A stretch of DNA of 64,000 nt from Teredinibacter sp. KSP-S5-2 (GTDB lineage: Bacteria; Pseudomonadota; Gammaproteobacteria; Pseudomonadales; Cellvibrionaceae), in NCBI RefSeq assembly GCF_032773895.1, contig NZ_CP120416.1, positions 3,501,001-3,565,000 on the forward strand. The letters are read 5' to 3'. Position numbers and translations under genes: made by a program. Below, piece by piece: positions 1 to 8,756 of the stretch. The notes beneath the pieces were generated by a model that searched no databases, was not told the origin of the DNA, and saw only the letters and a program-made list of their open reading frames with translations. Numbering within the stretch: the first letter of the stretch is position 1; each line of letters starts with the position of its first letter.

Positions 1-195
1 AGACACAAGGTCAGCAAGAAACGGGTTTTGTAATGTAGCGCCCTCAACCAACATTCCTGGATGCCAGTTAAATTCCGGCTTTTTATCCAGAAAAAGACAA
101 CGTAGTTGATTTAAAGGTGATGCAAGACACGCCAAACTCAGGTTAAATGGGCCGAGACCCACAGCGACAAGGTCGAAAACAGGTTGGTTATTCAA
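1..195 (-). CDS. L-lysine/L-ornithine N-hydroxylase (siderophore biosynthesis), N-terminal fragment
   Basis: Only the first 65 codons are in the window; the gene continues off the left edge. The minus-strand translation has the FAD-binding start of the SidA/PvdA/IucD family (DLVAVGLGPFNLSLA), then FLDKKPEFNWHPGMLVEGATLQ, closely matching the usual 'F..WHPGM....A.MQ' block. These NADPH/FAD enzymes hydroxylate a lysine or ornithine side chain as the first step to a hydroxamate or citrate-hydroxamate siderophore. No ATG lies in frame; the TTG at 195 preceded by a GGGGG run is the best start, with TTG at 222 as an alternative. A Fur-like box lies 46 bp upstream, and a siderophore-type receptor follows at 2.1-4.2 kb. 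Family call firm; start codon less so. Confidence 0.82.
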   Translation of the reverse strand, partial: MNNQPVFDLVAVGLGPFNLSLACLASPLNQLRCLFLDKKPEFNWHPGMLVEGATLQNPFLADLVS

Positions 196-240
196 TGTTG
201 CCCCCAGAAAGTGTTGATCCAACTCAATATAAATAATAAT

Positions 241-259
241 GTAAACGATTATCATTTAT
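241..259 (-). promoter_or_regulatory. Fur-like box upstream of the siderophore hydroxylase
   Basis: Read on the minus strand this 19-mer is ATAAATGATAATCGTTTAC, 13 of 19 matches to the classical Fur consensus by my count, centred about 55 bp upstream of the proposed TTG start. It would let Fe-Fur repress the hydroxylase. Assigned from motif and context only. Confidence 0.55.
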
Positions 260-676
260 ATTATCAGTATCGGATCAATATATGCTAGAGACCATTTGCG
301 CCAATGTGAGGTGTAAGGCGTTTTTTATTCGCGATATTTTTATTTCAACCCCACCCGGTTAACCTCCCCACTTATCCAATAGTAAAAGTACGTCGACATA
401 ACAGGCGTTTACCCAAAAAAACGGTTCCTTATTTTTAGTCACACGCAAAATTAAACACTTGGTCGTATTTGAGTTAACGCTTTATAGAGCGTTTAAACAA
501 AGTAAATTACATAGCAAGCAATCACTACCGTGATAGAAAATGGTTTTGAGGCAATAAATATAATGAAAGAACATGATTAGCTTGCTGATAACGATAAACC
601 ATCACGTAAAAAAGCAGCGAGCTAAAACGAGAGAGAAAATAACTGGGAATGGAATTGAATAGCGGCTCAGAAAAAG
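260..676. other. intergenic region with no gene seen
   Basis: AT-rich stretch between the divergent Fur-box promoter and the terminator of the PepSY gene. I see no ORF with a ribosome binding site and no RNA gene. It separates the hydroxylase from the PepSY/receptor pair, both on the minus strand. Confidence 0.5.
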
Positions 677-717
677 ACAGACAAAAACCTCCGCATAGCC
701 GGAAGGTTTTTGTCTGT
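677..717. terminator. strong bidirectional terminator
   Basis: A long inverted repeat: ACAGACAAAAACCT pairs with AGGTTTTTGTCTGT, with an inner CCG/CGG extension and a short loop. It reads as hairpin plus T-run on both strands. It lies just past the stop of the minus-strand PepSY gene, whose transcript it should end. Confidence 0.8.
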
Positions 718-724
718 TGCTAAA

Positions 725-758
725 TAGTTTTTTACACCGGTATAGTTTTTTACACCGG
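725..758. repeat. 16-bp direct repeat (18-bp period) at the 3' end of the PepSY gene
   Basis: TAGTTTTTTACACCGG occurs at 725-740 and again at 743-758. The stop codon of the PepSY gene (750-752) lies in the second copy, so the other copy is a spare C-terminal coding end. It looks like a small slippage duplication. Confidence 0.8.
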
Positions 759-2051
759 TGAAGCCTGAAGATTATCGTCATCGTCTTCATTAGCGGTAAT
801 AATTTTGCGCGTTTCTACACGGGTTCTGGCTCGGTATTTTTTCCACCAAATAATCACACCGGTGATACTCAGCATGGCAATCACCACCCCCATTATGGAA
901 ATGAGAATTCGACCAGGTAAGCCCAATATTCGGCCGGAATGCAGGGGAAACTGTGCCTGAACAAACAGATCAGCCGCTGTGCCACGCCAAGGAACCCAAT
1001 CACCAAGAACACGTCCGTCATGACCATCAAAGAAAATGGCGTTGTGTCCGACACCACCGCTACCGTGCCCCTCCTCCGCTGAAAAGAACTCCACACGATA
1101 GATTCCCCACTCGCGGGCATACCACAGGCTACCAACGGGTTTTTGCCAATTTTTATTTTGTGCTTCAATTTCGGCCAGGCCAAGAACATCAGCAAAACTC
1201 AATGCCGGAGTAATGGGGTCATGGTGATCATTAGGTTGACGTTCATCCAACGGCGTAGGTGTCACATCCGATACCAGAGACATCACCGGATAAAATATTT
1301 CCCGATATAAATTGAGAGAAAAGGCAGTAAATGCAATGGTTAATAAAATCGCCCAAGTCCACAAACCAAATGCACGGTGCAAATCGAAATTTAATTTTGT
1401 CGGTCCACCGAACCAACGAATAAGCCATGCAGGCTTCCAGCGTTGCAAATAATGCGTTGCACGTTTAACCGGTGGTACCGCTTTTTTATTTACACGTCGT
1501 TGACGCCGAGGCAAAGTCAAACAAAAACTGATGAAACAGTCCAGAATCCAGATAAGAGCAATGACCCCCAACAACCAAATCCCCCAGTGGTCATTGCCAT
1601 TTATTTCTGGAATGTGTAATGAAAAATGCAACTTATAGAGGAAGGAAACAAATGTTTCTTTTGAGATGGGCCAAATAGCCCCCCACTCTCGCGTGCCTAA
1701 AATTTCCCCTGAAACAGGGTCGATAAATACTTGATTAAACCCAGGCTTGAATAACTGTTCCGTATCAGGATTGACTCTCGGCTCCACCCAAAAAGATAAC
1801 GAGTGCCCTTTTTCAACCACCAACTCAAAGTATATGACTTCTATTTCGGGAAATGTCTGTTCAACCTTTTCCGCCAAAGCAATAAAATTTTTGTTTACCC
1901 CCTGGCTACTGACTTTCGTCAAATGGGGATTTAGCCATTCGTCCAGTTCATGATCCCAGGATATTACCGCGCCAGTTAACCCGGTAATAATGAGAAACAA
2001 CGCGGTGGTCAACCCCATATAACGATGGGCTAAAGTAAAAAAGTGCCGCAT
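750..2051 (-). CDS. PepSY-associated TM helix protein (PiuB-like, iron-uptake linked)
   Basis: A 433-residue inner-membrane protein. An N-terminal segment typical of PepSY_TM proteins (HRYMGLTTALFLIITGLTGA, then SWDHELDEWL) is followed by a PepSY-like periplasmic domain, a helix near residues 150-175, a basic cytoplasmic loop, a further helix near 225-245, a second periplasmic domain, and a last helix near 385-405. Members of this family sit beside TonB receptors and are thought to act as, or help, ferric-siderophore reductases at the inner membrane; that role is inference here. It follows the receptor gene on the same strand with a 59-bp gap holding a hairpin, so it may be partly co-transcribed. 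A strong terminator closes it. Confidence 0.85.
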   Translation of the reverse strand: MRHFFTLAHRYMGLTTALFLIITGLTGAVISWDHELDEWLNPHLTKVSSQGVNKNFIALAEKVEQTFPEIEVIYFELVVEKGHSLSFWVEPRVNPDTEQLFKPGFNQVFIDPVSGEILGTREWGAIWPISKETFVSFLYKLHFSLHIPEINGNDHWGIWLLGVIALIWILDCFISFCLTLPRRQRRVNKKAVPPVKRATHYLQRWKPAWLIRWFGGPTKLNFDLHRAFGLWTWAILLTIAFTAFSLNLYREIFYPVMSLVSDVTPTPLDERQPNDHHDPITPALSFADVLGLAEIEAQNKNWQKPVGSLWYAREWGIYRVEFFSAEEGHGSGGVGHNAIFFDGHDGRVLGDWVPWRGTAADLFVQAQFPLHSGRILGLPGRILISIMGVVIAMLSITGVIIWWKKYRARTRVETRKIITANEDDDDNLQASPV

Positions 2052-2067
2052 GCCTGACTCCTGTTAA

Positions 2068-2096
2068 ACAAAAAAACCCGGATACATCCGGGCAAA
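2068..2096 (-). terminator. hairpin terminator/attenuator between receptor and PepSY gene
   Basis: CCCGGAT and its complement ATCCGGG form a compact hairpin at 2077-2092. On the minus strand a T-run (2068-2076) follows. It lies 15-45 bp after the receptor stop and could set the receptor-to-PepSY expression ratio. Confidence 0.65.
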
Positions 2097-2110
2097 AAGC
2101 TCTACCTTAA

Positions 2111-4216
2111 CTAAAACTGCCAACCTAAAGAAAGCTGAGCATTACGTGAGGGCGCATAGTAACTCTGCGTCCAATATAAACTGGTGTAATACTTTTCATC
2201 GGTTATGTTGTCGATATTCAGTGCAAGCGAAAACTGCGATGCAAACTGGTAGTGAATAAACACATCGGCAACCACAAAACTATCCTGAGTAACACGGACA
2301 TCAGCTGCCGGCGTGGTATAAATATCACTTTGCCATTTAACGCTGGTTCCCAGTTTCAAACCATCGACACCCGGTACGTTATAACCCGCAGCCACTTTTA
2401 ATAAATTACGCGGGATAAATGTGCGTACCGAATCACCTTGCTGGTTTTCAATGTCTAAATAGGTGTAACCAACACTCACATTTAAACTATCGGAGACGGC
2501 ACCAGTGGCATCCAGTTCAAAGCCTTGAGTGCTGTAGTCTTTACCGTCATAGACATTAACACCATTAATTCGGCCAACGTATTCCCCAAGGTTTTCAAGG
2601 TTGGATTCAAATAGCGCAAACGAGGCATTTGCTAAACCATCATTCAACTCCAGCTTAAGACCCAGTTCGGCGTTGTTTCCTTCCGTTGGCTTAAATGGCG
2701 CAAAGTTTTCGTCAACCCAGGTTTGCGGAACAAATACTTCACTGTAGCTACCATAGAGCGCAAGCGAATTTACGATCTCGTAGGTGAAGCCCAAATAGGG
2801 GACAAGTTTATCCGCATCAGTATCGGAATTTTCACCGTAACTCATTCCATGCTGGGTCACGCTCATATGTCGCGCACCAACCAATATGGAAAACGGATCA
2901 AGTAAATGTAAACGGCTGGCAAAATAAACGGACTGCTGAATCTGATCAATATCGGCACTGTCCGTATCCGGGTTGTGAGTAGAAAAATCAGGCCGAGGTG
3001 TTGTTCCCGCTGCCCAGTCGCTGCCAAGAACCGGATAACCATTTACCGAATCAAAGTAGGAACCTGCTTCTGTGCCAATATCCGCGTAATTCACACCAAC
3101 AACCAGTTGATGTTGACGCCCGGCAAACGAAAATACCCCGTCCAGGTAAATATCACCAATGCGCTGCTCTTCATCCGCTTTATAACTACTGGCCCAACCG
3201 TTTAATCCCAACTCGGTTTCTTTATCCGGTACGCCGTACACGTACATTTGTTCAGCGTCCTGCTCAACATTATTTTGGGTGTAAACCGCATTAAGCGACC
3301 AGTTATCTGACAAGCTTTGTTTTAACTCGGCAAATAATTGTGACCGATCAACTTCTCGATACGCCCATTCCGGGGCGGTGCTGGTGGAAACATCGTAATC
3401 GGTTGCAGAGCCATCCGTGTAATGCAATGGCAAAGCACCGGAGAAACTACCATCGGTATAGCTTTCATTCCAGCTATACCCCAAAGTAAATACCGTGCTT
3501 GACGTCAAATCGGCTTCAATAATACCGTACGCCAGGCTATTGTCTTTTCCATGACGATCGATGTAGGAATCACCATCGTCCTTGGCCACCACAAAACGTG
3601 TTCGCAAATTCTCGGCAACAGGCGTGGAAACATCCCCCTCAATACGCCGTTGATTCCATTCACCAACACTCAAACCGGCAGATAAATGCAGCTCGTCTTT
3701 GGGACGCTTACGAATATAATTAATTGTGGCAGAAGGGTTTGCCAACCCTGTGATCAAACCTGCTGCACCTTTTACCACTTCAACCTGTTCAAATACCGCA
3801 GTATCCTGATGTCCGTGCGCCAAACCAAAAGTGAAAGGCACACCCACGCCGTCATACTGGAAATTAACAATATCAAACCCTCTCGCGGTGTAATACACAC
3901 GGTCAGTTTCCGTATCCTCAACGGTCACACCGGGCGCATAGTCCAGCAAGGTATTAATATCATTTAACGCAAAATCCTCAATCTGGGCTGGCGAAATAAC
4001 CGAAATAGTTTGTGGCGTTTCATATATGGATAGATTAAGTTTGGTCGCCGTTTGCGTTTGGCCTGGTTCACCATAAATGTGAACCTCCTCAATCATTGGC
4101 GGTTGGATACCGCTTTCCGCATAGGCATGAATCGCGAAAAAAGAAGTCAAACACACTGCTCCCCGGCTAAGTGTGCGTGTGCAAATTGAAATTGTGTTTA
4201 CCCCAAGAGCCTTCAT
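2111..4216 (-). CDS. TonB-dependent ferric-siderophore receptor
   Basis: A 701-residue outer-membrane receptor. It has a signal peptide (to about residue 33, ending HAYA), a TonB-box-like EEVHIYG, and a plug domain with YETPQTISVIS, LLDYAPGV, YYTARGFDI and VEVVKGAAGLITGLANPSATINYIRKRPK. A 22-strand-type barrel follows, ending in the aromatic signature SLGWQF. The plug wording is of the FhuE/FpvA/FoxA class, which carry hydroxamate or mixed siderophores through TonB energy. A Fur-like box 83 bp upstream and the neighbouring siderophore hydroxylase support an iron role. The exact ligand cannot be read from sequence. Confidence 0.92.
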   Translation of the reverse strand: MKALGVNTISICTRTLSRGAVCLTSFFAIHAYAESGIQPPMIEEVHIYGEPGQTQTATKLNLSIYETPQTISVISPAQIEDFALNDINTLLDYAPGVTVEDTETDRVYYTARGFDIVNFQYDGVGVPFTFGLAHGHQDTAVFEQVEVVKGAAGLITGLANPSATINYIRKRPKDELHLSAGLSVGEWNQRRIEGDVSTPVAENLRTRFVVAKDDGDSYIDRHGKDNSLAYGIIEADLTSSTVFTLGYSWNESYTDGSFSGALPLHYTDGSATDYDVSTSTAPEWAYREVDRSQLFAELKQSLSDNWSLNAVYTQNNVEQDAEQMYVYGVPDKETELGLNGWASSYKADEEQRIGDIYLDGVFSFAGRQHQLVVGVNYADIGTEAGSYFDSVNGYPVLGSDWAAGTTPRPDFSTHNPDTDSADIDQIQQSVYFASRLHLLDPFSILVGARHMSVTQHGMSYGENSDTDADKLVPYLGFTYEIVNSLALYGSYSEVFVPQTWVDENFAPFKPTEGNNAELGLKLELNDGLANASFALFESNLENLGEYVGRINGVNVYDGKDYSTQGFELDATGAVSDSLNVSVGYTYLDIENQQGDSVRTFIPRNLLKVAAGYNVPGVDGLKLGTSVKWQSDIYTTPAADVRVTQDSFVVADVFIHYQFASQFSLALNIDNITDEKYYTSLYWTQSYYAPSRNAQLSLGWQF

Positions 4217-4298
4217 TATGTGGTCCTAATGCATCAATAGTGTGTGTCTAATCACCGTTTTCGTCAGGATGCACAAGGTATATTACACGAATCTTAAT

Positions 4299-4317
4299 GT
4301 CAATCATTCTCATTCTC
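4299..4317 (-). promoter_or_regulatory. Fur-like box upstream of the TonB receptor
   Basis: On the minus strand GAGAATGAGAATGATTGAC matches the Fur consensus at 14 of 19 positions by my count and shows the GAGAATGAGAATG repeat pattern typical of real Fur sites. It ends 83 bp from the receptor start codon. The region from here to 4641 holds no convincing gene. Confidence 0.65.
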
Positions 4318-4641
4318 ACGGGAATGGGCCACCCTCTCCTCCAAACGCCCTATGTAGAATAAATCTGACAAAAGCAAGCCACCAAATAAACACACCGATA
4401 GAAAGGCTTTTGAGAGGCCGGTAATAATTAATATTCGATTAAAGACAAATAAGGAAAGGAGAATATTTGAAAAAAAGGACTGTTGTTCCCTAACTTTTCT
4501 CAGGATTAGAAAAGACACACGCTTAGAAATAAAAAGAGCGAATATCAGTTAATACGGAATCCATCCATACTACTAATATCCGCTTCAAGTAGCGAATCAA
4601 AACTTCGGAGAATAGTATTTACTATTAATGGTTATTGCTTA

Positions 4642-4815
4642 TTAACCGCCACAAATATACTTTCGTACTGCAGGGCTAGAGTGACACGCTGAGCCGCCAT
4701 TAACAGAAGCACAGTAATTACTAACACAATCATCAACGCTGTCAGCAAAACTTGAGGGTGCAACAGCTGCAAGAATGGAAACACTGAGTACTGCCTTTAA
4801 TATCATTTTTTTCAT
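4642..4815 (-). CDS. small secreted four-cysteine peptide (57 residues)
   Basis: A minus-strand ORF starts at ATG 4815 with GGGTGA just upstream. It codes for a clean Sec signal peptide (MKKMILKAVLSVSILAAV, then PSSFA) and a mature peptide of about 33 residues beginning DSVDDCVSNYCASVNGG and ending KYICGG. The mature part has exactly four cysteines (residues 30, 35, 44, 55), fitting two disulfides. I do not recognise a family. Such tiny secreted Cys peptides may be toxins, protease inhibitors, signalling peptides or envelope factors. It stands alone between the receptor promoter and a plus-strand AraC gene. Signal, SD and cysteine pattern make it likely real. Confidence 0.7.
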   Translation of the reverse strand: MKKMILKAVLSVSILAAVAPSSFADSVDDCVSNYCASVNGGSACHSSPAVRKYICGG

Positions 4816-5238
4816 TTAAGTCACCCAAAATAAATATATTTCATTTCTGAATTAAAAGTTATTTTTGCCTGAAATAATTCATCTTAATTGAAAAAACCAC
4901 TCCATCTTTTTAATAATTCAGACCCTCTCCCGAAAAAAGGAGCGAAGCAATACTAACGTTAGTTAGCTAAAGCATGGGGAGTCATTTGCGCTCACAAAAT
5001 CCATTTTCTCTCAATCCCACGTAAAAATAAGGTTAATGTTGCAGTTTTCTGTTCGTTTTTCATATAAATGCAAAAATAAAAGACTAATTAATGCATTTAG
5101 CGACAAATAGATCACAATTCAAATTACTTACCTCTATTGGTCAGGCCATGTTCATTGAGTATTTCAAAATCAATAGTAATGAAATTCTTTTCGATCTATC
5201 CTGTTCGAGGTTTGTTTATAATTAAAAAATATTTTCAA

Positions 5239-6339
5239 ATGATGCAGAATCCAATTCAGTATTTCCTTGCTCGCCACTATCGATCAATATTACCCGTATC
5301 AAACTTTATCAAAAGTATTGAACATGCCCATCCAATCATTTCTCGTCACCAGTTACTTCAAACAACTGATTTAATCGATAGTGATCTAGACGATCAATAT
5401 GGCTTAATTAGTTTGCTAAATATAAAAAAAATACGTATGAATGCGACTAATGCCGGGTTAGACGCGATAGAAATGGGATCCATTTGGGGAAATACTGATT
5501 TATCCAAACTCGGTTTTTTCGGTGACTATATTCGCTCAGCGCCCACTATACGAAAGGCGATACGTTGCTTCTTAGATGTTGCAATACATATTGAATACAT
5601 GCCATTTTCGATGAAAACGTCTGAGCAAAATGGCGAGTTTTTATTATATTTCCCATTCAAGATGCATGAATCAAACGACTGTCTTAAAACAGCAGAGAGT
5701 ATTTTCGTAAAAAAATGGTCATCTATTTTTCAACAATTAGGGGTAGATTCCAAAAAAGCTTTGTGTTTTTCAGTCACACATTCAAAACCGGAAAACAAAC
5801 ATCTATACGAAAACACAAATATAGGCAAGGTCAAATACGATCAGAAAAATATGGGCTTTTCCATTCCAATCCAATATCTGGAACGAGAAAACATACAAAA
5901 AGATAAAACACAACATATAAAAGCAAAAAAAATTTGTCAGCACTTTAATAGTTTGGCAAAGGGGCGCCATGAAAAAAGTTCAGTCATTCAAAAAGTCTAT
6001 CACTATATGTTTGATATTCTGTTAACGGACAAGCCACCCAACAGCGTCCATTCAAACATGACTTCGGTATCGAAAAACCTGTACAAATCTGAATCAACCC
6101 TGCGCCGGGATTTACTTCAACACAATATAACGTTTAAAGAATGCCTGGATGAAATCAGAGAATTCCTGGCTCAGTCATATTTAAAATATACGCATTTTTC
6201 TGTTAAGGAAATTGCATACCGTCTGGAATATAGCGATACAGCGAACTTTCGCAGAGCCTTTAAACGGTGGAACGGTCTTGCCCCTGACGATTTCAGAAAA
6301 AAATATTCAATCTACACACGAGACGAGTACTCGATGTAA
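5239..6339 (+). CDS. AraC-family transcriptional regulator
   Basis: The C-terminal ~100 residues form an AraC/XylS double helix-turn-helix: SKNLYKSESTLRRDLLQHNI, then AQSYLKYTHFSVKEIAYRL and the hallmark YSDTANFRRAFKRWNGLAPDDFRK. The N-terminal ~230 residues resemble the arabinose-binding-like sensor domain of OruR/ArgR-type regulators, so it probably answers a small ligand. Upstream in-frame starts exist at TTG 5137 and ATG 5179; none has a good SD, so the start at 5239 is a guess from family length. It stands alone, divergent from the small secreted peptide gene, which could be a target. Codon use is AT-rich compared with neighbours. Confidence 0.85.
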   Translation: MMQNPIQYFLARHYRSILPVSNFIKSIEHAHPIISRHQLLQTTDLIDSDLDDQYGLISLLNIKKIRMNATNAGLDAIEMGSIWGNTDLSKLGFFGDYIRSAPTIRKAIRCFLDVAIHIEYMPFSMKTSEQNGEFLLYFPFKMHESNDCLKTAESIFVKKWSSIFQQLGVDSKKALCFSVTHSKPENKHLYENTNIGKVKYDQKNMGFSIPIQYLERENIQKDKTQHIKAKKICQHFNSLAKGRHEKSSVIQKVYHYMFDILLTDKPPNSVHSNMTSVSKNLYKSESTLRRDLLQHNITFKECLDEIREFLAQSYLKYTHFSVKEIAYRLEYSDTANFRRAFKRWNGLAPDDFRKKYSIYTRDEYSM

Positions 6340-6477
6340 ACCCAAGCAGGCTTTGCACGAATGATCAATAAATATTCTTATTCTCAAACAAGAACAAAAT
6401 AATTGAAACACTCCCATTAAGCGTTCACAACGGTATAATGCGCGTTTTTCCAGTTTTTGTAAGACAAGGCAAAATTC

Positions 6478-7017
6478 GTGTTAGAAGCATTACTATTGGC
6501 TGTCGCCCTCAGTATGGACGCCTTCGCCGTATCCATTGGTCTGGGTTCAAAACGACAAAAAAGTCCGCTGGCGCTAGGATTAATCGCTGGAGTCTATTTT
6601 GGTGTATTCCAGGCCATGATGCCTCTCATCGGTTTTCTCGGAGGCAAGGGAATGCTTGGATGGGTTGAATCCTATGCCCCCTGGTTGGCTTTCTTCCTGC
6701 TGCTGCTAATCGGCGGAAAAATGATTTATGAGGCATTTTCAGAGGGAATTGAAGAAGACATCGCCAACATAACCCACCGACTGCTACTTACTCTGGCCAT
6801 TGCAACCAGCATCGACGCGCTGGCTGCAGGCTTTGCTTTAACGGTGCTTGATGTCAGCCCACTACTTGCCTGCGGAATAATCGGTATCACCACATTTTTA
6901 TTTAGCGTTTTAGGAGTGTTTATCGGTGTAAAAAGCGGCACCTGGCTGGAGTCTAAAGCCGAAATACTGGGTGGCATCATTCTGATATTGATCGGAATAA
7001 AAATTCTGCTTGGCTAA
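6478..7017 (+). CDS. mntP: manganese efflux pump MntP
   Basis: A 179-residue, six-helix inner-membrane protein with the MntP (YebN) pattern: [19 protein letters not shown] in helix 1 with the conserved MDAFAVS metal-site Asp, [19 protein letters not shown], and the matching second half [12 protein letters not shown]. The protein is an internal two-fold repeat, as usual. It exports Mn2+. The start is GTG 6478 with AAGG upstream, and a TATAAT lies at 6434-6439. The gap to the AraC gene is too short for a yybP-ykoY Mn riboswitch and none is visible. Confidence 0.93.
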   Translation: MLEALLLAVALSMDAFAVSIGLGSKRQKSPLALGLIAGVYFGVFQAMMPLIGFLGGKGMLGWVESYAPWLAFFLLLLIGGKMIYEAFSEGIEEDIANITHRLLLTLAIATSIDALAAGFALTVLDVSPLLACGIIGITTFLFSVLGVFIGVKSGTWLESKAEILGGIILILIGIKILLG

Positions 7018-7204
7018 TAGCAAACAGGCATCACTGACTTATCAAACAGTCACGCCATGCCCTCTGGTACGAACTTTTTGCGATAGCTGAAATAATTGGC
7101 TGATAACACTTTAACTGTCAGCACTCCAGTAAGAGTATGTAACCTGACGGAATCAGTTCAATCAAAATAGAGAGAACGACTGTATAGCGAGTGCAGTTTA
7201 AAAA

Positions 7205-7230
7205 AAGAAACCACCTCCGAAGAGGTGGTT
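7205..7230 (-). terminator. terminator of the AA10 oxidase gene
   Basis: A perfect 9-bp stem AACCACCTC/GAGGTGGTT with a 4-nt loop at 7209-7230, followed on the minus strand by a TCTTTTTT run. It lies about 37 bp past the stop of the minus-strand chitin oxidase gene. Confidence 0.85.
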
Positions 7231-7266
7231 CTTATAGACAGTCAACACAATTAACGAAACGGTAAA

Positions 7267-8421
7267 TTAATTACAGGCGCCGTTATTTGTCCATACTTGC
7301 CAAGGCCCTGAGTTTTGCTCTGGGTTTGCCCCCTGGTTCCACCAATTTGCGGTGTACTGCACACCGTTGTACTGAACGGTGTTTCCACCTGTGTATACAG
7401 ATGCGCTATCCCAAACCGCCAGGCCGCTACAAGTCGCACCGCCGCTAGATGAACTACTGGATGAGCTGCTTGATGATGAACTGGACGAACTACTGGATGA
7501 GCTGCTGGAAGAAGACGAGCTACTAGAGGACGTCGAAGATCCACCACAAGCACCTGCGGCTGCGCCATTCCATGCATATTCCCAAGCCCAGCCTACACCT
7601 GGTTCGTATGATCCGCCGGCAGAACACCAACCACTTACCGCACACTCATAGTTATTACCTACATTAGAAACCAAATCACCAGTGCTGTAGGTATTACCAG
7701 ATACATATTGAGGACAATCTCCACCACCACCAGAACTGGAAGAACTACTGGACGATGAGCTACTGCTACTACTGCTTGAGCTGGAAGAACTGCTGCTTGA
7801 ACTTGACGATGACGAACTGGAACCACCACCAAAATTCACATCGATAGCGTTATAGAACGTGTTTGCTGTATCCGCCACATCCCAAACGGCTAGAATTACG
7901 TGGTAACCACTGCGGCTGGGTACGTTACAGTTATGCGTCATGGGTGACGGTGGTTGACCGTTACCTTGCACAACACAGAACGGATTTAAATCGAAGGACG
8001 CACGCGAAAGCGGCGAATTTTGATCCCAACCGGATTTAGTGATGTAGTAACGCCAGTCAGCAGTAACGTGCGCTGCGGTAAAGGTCCAAGTGAAAGCATT
8101 GGAGCCGGCGCTGATATTGTTTTTAGTCCAACGTGATGAGGACTGGACATCAAGAGGAGGAAACGCTCCACCACCAGAAGCAATTTCACCATCGATTGGT
8201 CCGGCACTGGGGAAACCATCGGGTCCTTCCACACTCTGAGGTTCATATTGCACCTGACCACAGTTGGTATTGGCTCCAGTACTACATAAATAAGCCCGCG
8301 AACCGGGAGAATTTACATAGCCATGTGCCAGCGCTAATTGAGAAAGAAAAAGGCTGCCGAGAACGGCGACCCAAGCCAAGCCTTTCGGCAGGCTCGATCG
8401 AGTATTGCATAGATTCTTCAT
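7267..8421 (-). CDS. secreted AA10 lytic polysaccharide monooxygenase with two chitin-binding modules
   Basis: A 384-residue exoenzyme. The signal peptide ends LALA and the mature protein begins with His33 ([14 protein letters not shown]), the N-terminal copper-brace histidine of AA10 enzymes; His118 ([10 protein letters not shown]) is the second copper ligand. The catalytic domain runs to about residue 198. A poly-Ser linker of ~30 residues leads to a CBM5/12-like module ([23 protein letters not shown], about 236-290). A second poly-Ser linker leads to a C-terminal CBM5/12-like module ([27 protein letters not shown]). It would cut crystalline chitin oxidatively. Poly-Ser linkers are typical of Cellvibrionaceae/Teredinibacter carbohydrate enzymes. 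Single gene with its own terminator. Confidence 0.95.
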   Translation of the reverse strand: MKNLCNTRSSLPKGLAWVAVLGSLFLSQLALAHGYVNSPGSRAYLCSTGANTNCGQVQYEPQSVEGPDGFPSAGPIDGEIASGGGAFPPLDVQSSSRWTKNNISAGSNAFTWTFTAAHVTADWRYYITKSGWDQNSPLSRASFDLNPFCVVQGNGQPPSPMTHNCNVPSRSGYHVILAVWDVADTANTFYNAIDVNFGGGSSSSSSSSSSSSSSSSSSSSSSSSSSSSSSGGGGDCPQYVSGNTYSTGDLVSNVGNNYECAVSGWCSAGGSYEPGVGWAWEYAWNGAAAGACGGSSTSSSSSSSSSSSSSSSSSSSSSSSSSSSSSGGATCSGLAVWDSASVYTGGNTVQYNGVQYTANWWNQGANPEQNSGPWQVWTNNGACN

Positions 8422-8576
8422 AGTTATATCCTACATTTAATTGTGGATTAATTATTTTTACTTATTACATCTACTACGTATTTAAAAATACCAACGACAA
8501 CAGACTGGGAGTCTATGTTGGCAGGGATCCCCTCAACTTTGCAGATAACAAAATCGAGTGAATTTGTGAATACACT

Positions 8577-8711
8577 ATGTTTACTTTTAACGAACACTTA
8601 AACCAATCCCTGGTCGGTATTTTTATTATTATTTTTTTGACCGTATATTATTATCAGTTTAATACTACACCCAGCATTAAAAAAACCAATTCATTTAATA
8701 GCCAATATTAA
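8577..8711 (+). CDS. possible 44-residue single-pass membrane peptide
   Basis: An ORF starting ATG 8577 codes for a short polar N-terminus, one hydrophobic helix (VGIFIIIFLTVYYY) and a polar tail. It lies in the otherwise empty 335-bp gap between the AA10 oxidase and the spermidine-synthase-like gene, both on the other strand. No good ribosome binding site is visible, so it may be chance. Confidence 0.2.
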   Translation: MFTFNEHLNQSLVGIFIIIFLTVYYYQFNTTPSIKKTNSFNSQY

Positions 8712-8756
8712 TCAGGTTTATATCCAGATTCGAAAGCATTTCACACGCTTTACTCG

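Noticed and set aside
602-790. 62-residue minus-strand ORF at the left end
   Set aside because: It overlaps the terminator hairpin and the end of the PepSY gene.
4300-4518. Minus-strand 72-residue hydrophobic ORF upstream of the TonB receptor
   Set aside because: No SD; it runs into the Fur box/promoter of the receptor; composition looks like chance in AT-rich DNA.
6340-6477. Possible Mn riboswitch (yybP-ykoY) before mntP
   Set aside because: The gap is about 138 bp and no conserved riboswitch core or terminator hairpin is visible.
7379-7651. Plus-strand ORF rich in Asp/Glu/Leu opposite the AA10 oxidase gene
   Set aside because: Antisense shadow of the poly-Ser linker codons.
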